This document shows, piece after piece, positions 32,436-44,067 of a stretch of DNA of 64,000 bases. The position numbers were made by a program, and so were the translations under genes. Source of the stretch: Strobilurus pachycystidiatus (lineage: Eukaryota > Basidiomycota > Agaricomycetes > Agaricales > Physalacriaceae); NCBI GenBank assembly GCA_019915135.1, contig JAHLMK010000025.1, positions 248,001 to 312,000 of the forward strand. Direction: 5' to 3'. Each line of letters begins with the position of its first letter. Position 1 is the first letter of the stretch. The notes under the pieces are model-generated. The model ran no database searches and had not been told where the DNA came from. It was given only the letters and a program-made list of their open reading frames with translations.

Positions 32436-34497
32436 TTAGCAGATAAACAGTAGATCAGTGTTCATCGGGTGAGAGCTCGACAGCTGTGTATCATTCATCG
32501 TGAGTTCCATGTCATAGAAACTCGACTTATTCGACAGACCTGGGGTTTCTGACTATACTGCCCCGCCAAAATCCCACGAATGTTCTTCAGCAACTCCATA
32601 TAGCTCTGATTCCGGTTCTGTCTCAACACCGACACGAAGGCCTTTAATGTCCAGATCATGATCAGACAACAACATCATGCGCAAGGGAGTACTCACAAAG
32701 CTCATCGCCCCAGTCGCTTGTCCGCCCTCCTGTGTGTCCGCACTCGTCTGCGAGTCCTTGCATCCACTCCACGAAATGACATCTGCGGGACTCGTCCTCG
32801 TTTCCCTCGCATATTCTTCCTTCCTCTCTATGTCCCCGGAGTCAGACGCCATTCTGAGGAGGCCCGAGACGCTTCTGAAAACGCCACCCATGTCACCGCG
32901 TTTATAAGAGGAAACGGCGGAGAGAAGTCCTTGACCGGCTTCGGCGAGGAGGTTCGGTTCTTTGATCTTGCCTTCGGTCGAGTACTATGGGCGTCAGTGG
33001 CAAGTGTATGTAAGTACGCAGAGGTGGTGGTGGAATGGATGGTGCATACGACGTAGGGTAAATCTGTCGACACAGAATGTTCTCAGTGAAAGGAAAGGAC
33101 GTCAAGCGTTCGGCACCGACCAAGCGCAGTTGCAGAGTGGCATGACTGCAAGAAAGGTATGAATGACCACGCGCACGCATCGGATTATCGCGTACATCAA
33201 ATATGGCAGTCAACCGACAACCGGCGGGCAACGGCTTGACGAGAGCCTCAAATAGGACCTAGGGTTTGTATAGACATTAGAAAGCCGCCAGGCAATCAAA
33301 TGACACTCACGTCGTCAACCAGATGACCGTTTTCGTCGTGGTCCACCTTGAGGAAAGTAAGGAACGATTCACAATTGCAACCTGAAGGTTGTTGCACTCA
33401 CCGGATAGATCACTGTAGGATGCCTGAGCAGGAGAGGGAGAAACTCGAAGAGAAAAAGCACCTTCTGAATAACCGTCGACTTCGTCGCCATTGACGTCCT
33501 TGACGCTACCTCCGTGGCCAGAGTCTGAAAGTCTGCAGCCTCAAAAACAGGACATGGATATCACACACAGAGAGACGTACAATGAAAGAAGAGCGAATCG
33601 TCAGGTTCTGCGTCGCCGACGAGCCATTGCATGGCTCTAATCTACATCGAACTGAGAATTGACGGAGACAGCTGACGCAGTGCTACACGCACCATGTTTT
33701 CTTTGGTCGGGATATGAATTGGATCCCGCGCGTCATCCGTGAGCATCACAATATCTTCTGGGCTGTAGTCGTAGTACTCTGTGACCTTCACTCAGCATCG
33801 GGAGATACAGGAATCGGAAGTACGAAGGACAAACCGCAGATAAACCTACGGATGTTATGCGCGTCGTTGATGCAGCCCGCCAGTTCGCTACTCTGGCCGA
33901 TGTAGTTGATGCCGATCTATAACGTCAATCAAGCTTTGAAGCTAGGGGTATAAGATGAACATACACATAGGGCCTTCTTCTTGCCAGTGCACTGTGAGTA
34001 CTTGAAGTAAGGCTGTTGTTGAGAGTTGCCTGGCCCGTCGATGACAGGACCGTAATGCTGTTCTTCTTAGTGGAGCCACGGGATTGCCACGGTTTCCGCT
34101 CCGAGTCCTATGTCGTACGGGAACCTTTGTGAGTGACGCGAGGGCAAAAGAGCAGGCGAATATGCGTACCATTCTGGCTCGTCGTACCCGCCATATTGCT
34201 GAGCTGGCGTCGGCTCATAGTATTCACGGCGGTCGTCATATCCATCAGACTGGTAATCTAGTCTGTACGGGACATCGAAGCAGCTCAGCATAAAAAGAGA
34301 TAAAAAGGACACACTGTGGCTCTGGCTGGTAGTACTCCGGATTGTAGCCACGACTATGTAGAATGCGGCGTCAGTCTTCGCAATCGATATGCAAGCAAGA
34401 CAATGCCAACTCACGATCTACTCGAGGGATAAATCTGAGTCGTTAGCACAACACAGAGCACTCAGCTCGTACCGTTCATCGTAGCTATCGTCCCACA
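32436..34497 (-). CDS. mca1: Type I metacaspase
   Basis: A gene of many short exons. The start at 34497 gives MWDDSYDER. A Gln/Tyr/Pro-rich prodomain follows (RGYNPEYYQPEPQ, DYQSDGYDDRREYYEP, QQYGGYDEPEW), as in fungal metacaspases. The protease part has YFKYSQCTGKKKALC, IGINYIGQSSELAGCINDA, EDIVMLTDDARDP, the catalytic histidine in FHYSGHGG (rebuilt across an intron), VIYPVDHDENGHLVDD, PLPAGCRLTAIFD, and the catalytic cysteine in SCHSATAL. STEGKIKEPNLLAEAGQG, ISWSGCKDSQTSAD, SQKPQLSSSHPMNTDLLFI and a stop at 32436-32438 follow. Metacaspases are calcium-dependent Arg/Lys-specific cysteine proteases of cell death, protein quality control and ageing. Both catalytic residues are present. Confidence 0.93.
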
Positions 34498-34835
34498 TGG
34501 CTGTAACGAGGTGTTTGAAGGAAAGCTGTCGCCGACGGACTCAGGTATAGACTAAGTTTGAATCGTGTGATTGATGGCAATGACTCATACACTGACAGCA
34601 ACGGCGAGCAAAGATGTCCGCGACTCAGAGACACAAAGTTTGATATATCTAAAGGGTGCTGAGCGCGCTGGCTTGGTGTCCAAAATGTGTTCTGGCTAGG
34701 TGGCAACTCCCTTATTTCGAAGACGCTCGAGAAGTTATAGGAAATTCCGATTCTTACTCATCACCACCAAGTCTTACCTGCTGTAGGGTAGCAACACCGA
34801 ATTGAACGATGAATACCATCGAATTGAAGTGCATT

Positions 34836-36942
34836 TCAACAACTAGCTATGGGCGATACAAACAGCGGCAACTGTCCGGCCTCTCCTTTGACGAACGGCT
34901 GCAATGAAGGTGACAACCTTTTGTGTATTCTCACACCGGTACTCTTGAATTCAAAGGATTTGACGAGAACAGCGAGGATGATTTTCAGTTCCATGACAGC
35001 TGATATGCTACGATTAGTCTCTATGTTTACACAGAAGGAGTGTGTTTCGCATACCAAGACGCCATCCGACACATACACGAGGTCCGTCAGCGAACGTAGC
35101 AAGATTACTGAATGGGCCCCGAGGGAGACCGGTTGTGGGTATACCACCTGGTGTTAGCCAGCGCTCGGGTCGAAACTGGGAAGCATCGCGGCCCCATATG
35201 ACAGGATTAGTGTTCAGAGCTGTCCACGGGATGACGAAGCGCTTGAGTGGGAAGCATCACCATCTTGATAATCACCACCGAAGATAGATTGTCGTACCTC
35301 TCCAGCCTTGATGTGCAGACTGGTCACCTCTCGCTTGTCGTTCATGATGATTGGCTGTTGAAGGGGTAAGACGTCGTCCCGAGTCGATACCCTCTCCGTG
35401 TCTCGTGGTGTTGGATGTAAGCGAAGGCTGAGACGATGTCAATGGGTGCATATATATAAACAGGAGATCACGTACCCTTCACGAATAACGGCGTCAAGAT
35501 AGGGTAGCTTCTCGAGGCTCAGATAATCACTGGGGTCAGCGTGGGCAAGTTCCCTGCGGAGGATGCCTTGACAGTCAGCGTTCTCCGCCAGATCAAGGAT
35601 GGTGAACGCAAGCACGCCCGAGGTAGTCTCATGCCCGGCAATTCTTTTTTTCATATCATTGAGCCTGAACGCCACCGGTGATTGTCGGGAAACTCACAAG
35701 AAAGTGACAATCTAAGTGTTGTCCATGAGCGAAAGGTACAAATTACATGGGAAAGGCGTACATTTTCGAGCAGCTGATCCTTAGTTAGACTCCAGTCATT
35801 CACCAGGATCGAGAAGATGTCCGTTCCGCCGCTTGTTGGCCCATCTTGTTCAATCAGCTTTTTCCCAAGCTCGAGAATGATGTTCTTGGCGACGCTATCC
35901 TCCTGGAGTGCCGCGATAGGCAACTTCGCTATCCATGGGAAGAAGTTGAGCAGAATCGGAGCAAGGAACCCAGAGAACGTCGACATCATCCGAACGTCGT
36001 TGCGCCACGCCGAGTTGATGGCGATTGACTCCGGACTGTCGAATGGAAAGTATTGTCCGAAGCCGACCCGGGCGATGGCTTCTAATCTGAATCCATCAGT
36101 CTTGCTTTCGACAGCTCCGGGGCTGAAGAAAGCTCACGTGCAGGGAGAGATGTACAAGGAGAGATTGATGGGACCCGGCGAAGGATCGCTGTTCAAGTCG
36201 GCAGTCAAGCGCAGCACACACTGGGCTGTTGTGAGTGATAGGCTAAAAGCGCATATGAATAACATACGTTCTCTGCGCAATGAAAGACATCATTAGCCAT
36301 CGCATGTACAGCGCCTGGGCTGATATCAAATCTCAATATGGCAGGTAAGTGCGATTGGAAGATACGCACGTGAAGGCATGAGCGACAAGTTTGCGTAGAT
36401 GCCGGTGTTCGTCGCCTTCTGCCCAAAGGAGTCCACGACCGAGGGTCTTGATCACTAGGGGCATGAATGCTGCTGGCTTGACTGGGAAGTTCCAGCAGCT
36501 GGTATGTGGAGGGGGAACAAAGACATACTGTAGTCATACGCGTTGTGAAAGATATGCTGCACTGCGAGATTGTCGGTCACAACGGTCTAGAAGAGACGCA
36601 ACATTGCATGATCAGCGGTCCGAGCGCCGGGTGGGAGAGCATGGGGCTCGTACAATGTCTTGCTGGAACAGAGCTGCCTTGATCCGATACACAGGCGCCA
36701 CGTTCACGGCCCATTTCAAAAAGCTCGCGTTGACTTCACCTTCGAAGACGCGCCACTCGTGCCCCCAGAGGAAAGTGGACTCGCGCAAAGGCTGTGTTGT
36801 GAGGTGAGTTTTGGCGGCGCGGACGAACAAAATAAAGACCCACTGCCACTGGCAGGGAGGACCCTGAGGAACGAAGACGACGCAGAACGAGGACGGTGAG
36901 AAGTGCTACAAGTGCAATACCCGTAGCTTTCAACAAAAGCAT
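34836..36942 (-). CDS. Cytochrome P450 monooxygenase
   Basis: About thirteen exons. The start at 36942 (MLLLKATGIALVALLTVLVL) is a membrane anchor followed by RRLRSS. Landmarks in order: STFLWGHEWRVFEGEVN, TVVTDNLAVQHIF, the C-helix LWAEGDEHRHLRKLVAHAFT, the I-helix IVTFL followed by AGHETTSG, IREGLRLHP (ExxR), FRPERW (PERF-like) and the heme loop FADGPRVCVGWRLG with the cysteine ligand. The last exon begins PFVKGEAGQLPLFV; stop at 34836-34838. It is a class II microsomal enzyme type using a P450 reductase; the substrate is unknown. All key motifs are present, so the gene looks intact. A tandem duplicate was not seen. The neighbour downstream is the metacaspase, unrelated in function. Confidence 0.92.
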
Positions 36943-37634
36943 GGTCGTTCAGCCTTCCTGTGAAGAGAAGAGATGCGAATGAATCGTTCGGAACAATCAT
37001 CGTAGTTTTAGTTTATTGAAGTGTCGCGTCCCTGAATTGAACAGACAGAATTTCCACGATCAGGTCCGCTTGTTGACCGGCATCACTGGCATCTGACCGG
37101 CGATCACAGATAGTGCATCCCTTCTTCGTTCCTCCACCAGCGCCTCGGACAGAGACTTACCTACCTGTGATTTACGATTTACCTCGTCTAATTGTGGGAG
37201 CTGTAACGAACCCAAGCAAGGTAGATGTCTTTCATCTCTACCTCTGCAAATATGAAGCGTCTCATCGTGTGTTCAAGTTCCCAGGAGATGTCAAGCCGTC
37301 GAGGGTCATTGTGGGTCTTCGCTCCCTTGCATATAAGTATTGCGATGTTCTTCACCACTTAGCCGAAAATTCTATCGGCACAGAAACATTCCCTGTTCTC
37401 TTCTTATGTCAACGCTTGTGTTTCGAGCGGGGCGGTTTCACCATGGCTCCAATACTTATAGAAAGCACGGCCTCTGCGGACAGGATATTCCGTCGCTCGA
37501 AAAGGCGCCGTACGTATTTGTATAGAGATTGTACGAGGCCGCCGAGGCGGCGTCGCTGAAACGTGACTAAAGGTGGAGTTTTCTTAGGTTCTTAAACCTG
37601 GATGGCAAACTAGCTTCCGCATAGTTTCCTCCCC
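36943..37634. other. Intergenic, divergent promoter region
   Basis: Between the leftward P450 and the rightward membrane-protein gene. A 148-codon plus-strand frame (37113-37559) with a basic end has no recognisable domain and is left out. Confidence 0.35.
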
Positions 37635-40600
37635 ATGTCGACTCTAGATCTCACACTTGGTGCCATTGTGCGTGCATTCATCTAATGGGTCATTGATCAT
37701 TGTCTCAACTGGAAGATCAGGTTGTGAGCGCGTTGTTGTCGGTGCGTATCTGAAGCAGTCCAGTGGATGATTGCTTTGACGGAGATTCACAGTTCCTGTG
37801 TATGGGAGTTGACCTTATGGCAAGTACGTACCCAAACTACTACTGACGACGAGTGCAGACACTGACGCGTGCTTCAGCTTGGGTTTATATTTCGTCGTAT
37901 CCGGGAGATCACTGGGCCTTCAAGACGTTGGTATTAGTCTGCCTTGCGCTCACTCTGACCGATACCATCGGTGGAGGTAAGTGAAGTAGCTCTCTCTCAT
38001 TCTTGAGACACGCCTCAATGAGCGACAGGCTGGTGGTCCTACAACTGGACCGTGACAAACTATGGAGGTATAACCGCGGGCCCATGATCGTTTTTAGATC
38101 CATGTCTTAACCCCAGCGGCAGATCCTACCGTGCTCTTGGAGATTCCCTGGTTATCCAAGCCGGACATATCCACTCGGAGTTCCCTCACTTGTGCTTATC
38201 TGCTACTAGGTCCTTCGCAATGCAGGCCTGCCTTCTGTGAGTACCGAGTCTGCGGATCCTTGCATATCTGACTATGTTTCAGTGGGTTTGTCACATCAGG
38301 AAAAACTCAAATGCTACGTAGATCGGGCCGGATCACGTAGATCAAAATATATTCCCAAGATTCTACTGGACTCTACTTCACTCTACTTAGTCTGTCCGCA
38401 TGCTACATTGAATATGTAAATTCCCGGCATATATTTTGTACTTCGTAGTATTCGCCCTGTCGCTACTTACATTACTATACAGTATGCACTGCTGGGTGGT
38501 TGACCACCTTGCGGCAGAGTTGTGCATTATTAATTGTAAGTAGTGACTGTACAAGGCCGGCTTGTGAATCACTGGTGGCCATGAGGCTGAAGTAATGTAC
38601 TGCATTATGCTTGGCAAGCAATAGCGAGCGTCGACTCGGAGCTCGAGGACAAGTCCGCATTGATGCGGTGATTCGCGTACCGGTCCGCCCGCGATTGCGC
38701 AATCGATCACGTGCAGGTTAACTTGTGCAGATTTTTTTTCGGGCCCCTTTGGCCTCCCACCTCCACTCGACGTTCTCACTCCTGGGTTGCCTCCCTGCAG
38801 GCGTCGACTTTTGGCTACACTTCTACTGCTCTCCACTCGCTGCGACGAAAGGACGACCATCTGCCTAATTACGTTGGACGACGGACGAGCAACGACGGAC
38901 GAGCAACGACGGACGACGGACGAGGAACGACGGACGACGGACAACGGACAACGCACGACGGACAACGGTATGCCTGAGGACGACGGTCTACCAAAAAATG
39001 ACGGAGTTCCCCACCAACGAGGGAGCGAGCGACACAACGACCTTCTTTCCACACCCAAGGACGATCAGCCAGCAAACCCAACGGCTAGCGATTACGAGTC
39101 AGGATGATCCGTGCGCGGACAGATGACCAGGTAGAGCAGGTCACAAACGACGAACGATGAGGGCCTGGACGACTCACAGCGACGACAGACGAGGACGACA
39201 TTGGCTGCGGGTATGGCGAGGACGGCGGCGAGAGCGACGAGCGACGACACGAGGCCGGCGACTGCGGGACGGCGGCTACAACGAGCGACGACAAGAAGAC
39301 GGCGACCACCCCTGAACACGACCTACGCTGCGACCATGACCGAGTACAGTCTACATCGATGCCGGGCCAGCCTTTGCTTTTGGGTGGCGAGCGGTCGAGT
39401 GCGCGCCTCTTGTAGCAGTAGTGCAGCGTACATCTCTATGACTAGATTTAATATTATCTTTTTTTGCCATCCTCCGTGTGTGTCCCGTTTCAGCAATGCC
39501 TGCACGCTATAATGATGATATCAATGTGGCTGGCAACAGCTGGCCTATTCTAAGTAGATGCTAAATAGAATCTATATCAGTTTCCCATTGTCTAAGTAGA
39601 GCTAAAGTAGAGTCTATGTAGGCGATGGGCATAGTCTATGTAGCGCTACATAATCGGGACCTGTTGAATTGGTCTACTTGGTCTACGTAGACCTACGTAC
39701 CTCTACATACATTTGGGATTTTTTCCTGATGCAGCCTTTTGGTGCAGCTCTTCTTCGCCTGGAGGATATGGATTGTAGCACTCAAACGGAACGTGTGGCT
39801 TCCTTGTCTGATTTCCATTTGCTCCGTAATGGGATGGTGTACGTCGGCTCTGGCGAGTTTTCTACATGCCAAAGTGACGGAGTTTGTGTAGGTATCGTCA
39901 TGTGGCTCACGTCAATTGTCGCTACCCACCATAAGATTTCGGAGTTTGGGATAGTCCTGTAAGTCTCTGTGTTTCCCTCTCGAATGAACTCTGATGCACC
40001 GCCGAAGACCGACCGGTACGTACGCCCTTTCGTGCTCAAGCGCGTGACCTCATTGGCTGTCTCAATGAACTTGGATGAAGCATATATCTGGCTCGCTGGT
40101 TCTGTGTACGCCGTTGTCATCTTTCGTTCCCCACAAGTTCCTGAGGCAAATCTTAGCGCGGCCGATCTCTTTATTTCTGTGGGACTCTTCCACTATCTAT
40201 ATCTCCGGTACAAAAGGCAGAACCTCCTCTCTGGCATGAAGTCGAAACGGTGTGCTTTTCGTGATAGCACCATTTCTGGACCTCATCTGTACCCGCAACA
40301 GTCACTTCAAGGCCATTGTTATCCGCACTATTCAGTGCAATACACTCTCGCTAATCGCGCAGCTGGCCACATTCGTGCTCTTCAAATCTCAGGTCGGCTA
40401 CTACTACTGTCAGTATGGGCTTCCTTCCGCTCTTTATCATCTCTTGTGATCTGACAGTTCAACGACGAAAACAGACCTATCCGACTTCTGCATTTCCAAG
40501 GCAAGTGGAATGTTCCTAGTTTCACGTAAAGTTTTGGCTCATAAGATCGCAGGTCTACTTCTTCTCGCTCTTAGTCTCGCGTACGTACCATGCTTGCTGT

Positions 40601-40907
40601 CAGAAGCGTGTGCACTCATCATCTGACGAGCAGTGAACTCGCGTAAAGCGCATGCAAGGTTGGACGAGTCCAGCGTACCGGAGCCAAGCAACCACAGTGG
40701 TAACATCGCGCTTGCTGACCGCCATCGTCTTCAAATCTCTGTTCGGTGTGTCTTGTGCCACACATGCTGTACTTACACAAGACTGAGTGTCCATGCAGAA
40801 CGAACCGTGTGGTAGATGACGATGGATTCGAGAACGACGGGAGCTCTGTGTCGGACGGGAAGCATGGCAAGCGCCCCAATGGCGGGGATCTGAATGCTGC
40901 GATCTGA
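37635..40907 (+). CDS. DUF6534-type membrane protein, interrupted by a TIR element
   Basis: Exon pieces read MSTLDLTLGAI, FLCMGVDLMA, TWVYISSYPGDHWAFKTLVL joined to VCLALTLTDTI, WWSYNWTVTNYG, ADPTVLLEIPW and LGLS before the insertion. After it come LLVQLFFAWRIWIVALKRN, AADLFISVGLFHYL, IRTIQCNTLSLIAQLATFVL, VYFFSLLVS, LNSRKAHARLDES and a charged tail ending DLNAAI (stop 40905-40907). The order, the SYPGDHW loop, the FFAWRIW helix and the LNSRK motif are those of the seven-helix DUF6534 proteins, a large mushroom-specific family of unknown function. A 1438-base element (38294-39731) splits the exon before LLVQLFF. The rest shows good splice sites and no obvious decay, so the insertion is probably recent. 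With it in place the normal protein should not be made unless the element is spliced out. Confidence 0.7.
38294..39731. mobile_element. 1.4-kb terminal-inverted-repeat element
   Basis: The left end begins CATCAGGAAAAACTCAAATG and the reverse complement of the right end begins CATCAGGAAAAAATCCCAAA; both continue into ATG, TATGTAG or CTACGTAG-like sequence, about 28 bases with gaps. No clear target duplication was found, so the exact ends and superfamily are open. There is no transposase frame. The interior has a GACGGAC-type minisatellite (38874-38968), and the last ~180 bases are full of CTA(C/T)GTAG and CTAAGTAG pieces. Confidence 0.65.
38874..38968. repeat. ACGACGGAC minisatellite
   Basis: A tract of 9-15-base units built on ACGACGGAC with variants GAGCA and GAGGA, about 95 bases long. 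It creates long artificial open frames on both strands (Arg/Ser/Val-rich), which are not genes. Confidence 0.85.
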
Positions 40908-41318
40908 GATGTCCAGCGTCGATCGATTGGGAGCTCTGCTGCCCAGAGAATCCTGAGAGCCTAATCGAACTATCGAGTAGCGTATTATATGAGCGATATT
41001 TCGCTGCCACTACAAGGGATCATACATATTATTATACTTGCGCCCTACCTCGTAGCACGTGCTCTTATTTTTGAGTGCTACTGCTCCTGCATGAGGTAAC
41101 GTTCGCAAATCTTTAACGGAGGTGTAGGCGCTTTTCGCCCACCCGCCTAAACTTACGAGAAGAGGCTTGCGTTCCGCGCTGTTGGTGATCTAGAAAATAC
41201 AAACCAGAAGCAAGCCGCTCGAACGACTAACGTCCGCAAATCAATAGTACTGTACATAGCTTGTATACAAAAACACGGTCCTCCAAAGACTAAAAGAAAG
41301 TGGTATACCATCCGACAA
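40908..41318. other. Intergenic between convergent genes
   Basis: 3' ends of the membrane-protein and hydrolase genes. No other feature seen. Confidence 0.35.
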
Positions 41319-42628
41319 TTACAGATGCTCAGTCTCGGACCCGGAGCTCGAGTCCTCGTCTCTCAACCAGCCAGCGGCAATGAGATCCTCCTCCCATGGC
41401 GAGACGATGTTCTCGGGTATCGGTGGGAGCTCCCCAGGCGAATTGAGGGAGACAAAGTCGTTTATAACTTGGTTGATTCGTCTATATTGCAGCACCGTAA
41501 GGACGTCGAATCGAGTAGCACGCGGGAGAATGGCTCACCCAAAACCTTTCTGACTCGTACAGCCGAAATGAGGTGCATCGACCGCAATAGCCACCTTCAC
41601 AGACACGTTCGCCTGCCTGAGATCCGCCGCAAACTTTTCGGTGTACTCCAGTGGATACGCGATGTCCCCGCTGCAGTGTATGAGTTTGACGGGGCATTTT
41701 ATCCGCTGGAGTTCCTCGTTGGAGTACGACTTGCGCTCGGTGAATAACTTGACGGTTATCCTATCGAAATCATCAAAGTCGTCCCGGCCCCATCTCGCCG
41801 GTGTTACCGAAAGCGAACGTGTAAGTAATCTGGATTCCACGACATAGACATGTTTGAGCGCGATATCGGAGTTTACAGGGGAAAGCAACGTACGCATTGG
41901 CGAGCGAGTCCAGTTCATTACTGAACGCGAGTTGAAGAGCGCCAAAGCACGCGTCCTGGAGAGCGCTTTCATTAGGCGGGTCCGTGATGAACCCCTCTTT
42001 CCAGCAGGTCGCTACTTCCTGCCGCCCATGCGCGATATCCTCAGGCTTCGCTCAACACGTTAGCGCGGCGGTCAAAGGCTCCAAGAGAGAAAATAAGTAC
42101 CTCTTCGAGGCCGAGCGGAGATACCAAGATCAGAGAGGCAACCTGTTCGGGATGGTCCATTGCCAGGCGTATAGCCGGGATGGTACCCATGGACATGCCG
42201 ATGATGTGGCATGGTGGGAGGTGGAGGGCGTCCTGTCACGTACATGAGCATGGATCTATAGGCGCAACGTAACGCACAATGAACGCTGCTACGTCCGCAG
42301 CGGCCTCCTTCGCCCCATATCCCTCCGGTATATGGCCGTTTGTCGTATACCCATGATCCCTCTGGTCCACCGCCACACAGTTGAACCTTCTCACTTTCGG
42401 GTCACTGAATTGGACTGTAGAGGGAGTACGTCAAGAACTCAGCATCCGCGGAAACGGGGATAACGCACGGTGAAAGGTCTCCTGCGCGAGGTAGACAGCA
42501 TGTAAGAACAAGAGCGTGGGTATGTCGTTTACCAAGTCCCCAACGTCGGCGTTGTTCTTGTAGGGCGTGGAGATCGTGTAGTTGAAGTTGGTGGGGCCAG
42601 AGGGAGTGTCAACGTCGACGAATGGCAT
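41319..42628 (-). CDS. Alpha/beta-hydrolase fold protein
   Basis: Six exons. The start at 42628 gives MPFVDVDTPSGPTNFNYTIS. Then LLFLHAVYLAQETFH, CVAVDQRDHGYTTNG (the D-x-R-x-H-G turn), CHIIGMSMGTIPAIRLA with the nucleophile serine in GMSMG, LILVSPLGLEE, and CPVKLIHCSGDIAYP (the acid loop, Asp). The candidate catalytic histidine is in VDAPHFG. The C-terminus is acidic, EDSSSGSETEHL. Family members hydrolyse esters, epoxides or C-C bonds; the chemistry cannot be told from sequence. The oxyanion region reads FLHAV where HG is common. Introns are 45-60 bases. No signal peptide, so probably cytosolic. Confidence 0.88.
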
Positions 42629-44067
42629 TCTGTTGGATATGGGGGAGAGGAGAAAAGATGTCGCGCCCCTATGATATACCAATACCAATATCGGGGGTTG
42701 CCCGATGCGAGTTGCCAAGATTTCCAATCACGATCAGAAACCCCAAGAAGGCTATACAGTACAGCAGCTGCACACTGTTCCCGTGCGGTGCCCGCAATAT
42801 TCGCGATCCCGAACGTTCAATACTGTAGCCGAGTGTGCCACAGGATCGGCGCAGGAAATGTATCGACGTTTACTCGTTCACGGGGCACTGTTTTTCGACG
42901 TTCATTCGTCTACGAGTCGTCCATTCAAATGCTGTCGTCAGCGATCGCGATCGCCAGAAACAGGAGGCGGGGCCCCCGGGGGGTATGGGGGAGCACCTGA
43001 TAAGGCCAGAGGCCCTGGATCAGTGAAATATGACGATGCTTTGGGTGAGTACCAGAGAGTACCAGGCGGGATGTCGTGGGATGGGAATCATGGTGAAGAC
43101 GAGGTTCCAAATCGTTCAGGCCACCGTCCTTACGTTGTGATGCTAGCACAACCATCAACGCCACAATTGACGGAACCGAAGAAGGTCAGGTCCACCTTGT
43201 GGGAGTGGCGTCGGCCGCGGGACTTTTGGAGAGCGAGTAGTATATTTGGAGACGAGTAAACGCATGATTTTGACATGAGTAGGTCTGATGCTCTGGTCAT
43301 GGAGGCGCGACGCAAACGTGGAAGATGGATGGACCTACAACCTCAAACACATTGCGGCCAAGGTAGAGATTTAAGTTTTAACCTTGTCGACAGCCGTCAC
43401 TATCAGCTCGTGAAACTTTGCCATCAATACGGGTCGGTATCTATGAATTAAAAGATTCGCGCGAACAAGACGAGTCGGATGAAGCATGCCTCTATTTGCG
43501 TTTGCTGATGCCAAGGCAGTAGCCATTTTCGACAAGAGGTATGTTGTTATTGTAGCTGAGCCAGTGAGCAGAGAAGACTCGGAAGATGATCCTGGGATGA
43601 TCGTCGAAAGAAAGAACCAGCCAGCATTCGTACGTACGTACGTAATCCCATCACTGTACACGGGCTTTCTTCGGACGCTCATATCCACGCCACCTCGAGT
43701 TTTATCACCCTGTGCGAGGGCTGGATGTCGAATGGTCTGCTGAATCGCACGATATGAGTTTGGCTTCCGTCTTCCAGCATTTCAAGTCTCAGGATCTTTT
43801 ATCGGACGCTATCGCTCAGTGCTGCAATACGGCGCCGGAGCTCAGAAAACCGCGAAGTTCTCGTGCAGCATACTAACAGGCCCGAGCATCGATTACATTG
43901 ATAGGCATGCTCGTATGTCCTCTTGAGTCGAGAAATTGACATTTGAGATCAAAATAACGACTCTATGTACCGGCGGGATACAAAATTTAAAAAGACATTC
44001 TGCTTGCTAGTCTTCAGACTCAAATCTGCCGCAGAGAGGCATCGGAGGAGGAGATAACGAGAGCGCA
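42629..44067. other. Region without a supported gene
   Basis: Several frames of 60-185 codons exist (longest 42705-43259, plus), but none has family features or a plausible exon pattern. A GTAC repeat (43629-43643) is present. Confidence 0.35.

Noticed and set aside
37113..37559. 148-codon plus-strand frame with basic C-terminus
   Set aside because: No family features, lies in the divergent promoter region of the P450 and membrane-protein genes.
38387..39319. Long minus-strand frames rich in Arg, Ser and Val
   Set aside because: They are read-outs of the ACGACGGAC minisatellite and neighbouring biased sequence inside the inserted element.
12450..42628. Secondary-metabolite gene cluster (flavin monooxygenase, P450, hydrolase)
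   Set aside because: The three enzymes are 20-28 kb apart with kinases, helicase, metacaspase and tRNAs between them, and no backbone synthase is visible.
42705..43259. 185-codon plus-strand frame
   Set aside because: Composition unlike neighbouring genes and no recognisable motif; other frames overlap it.
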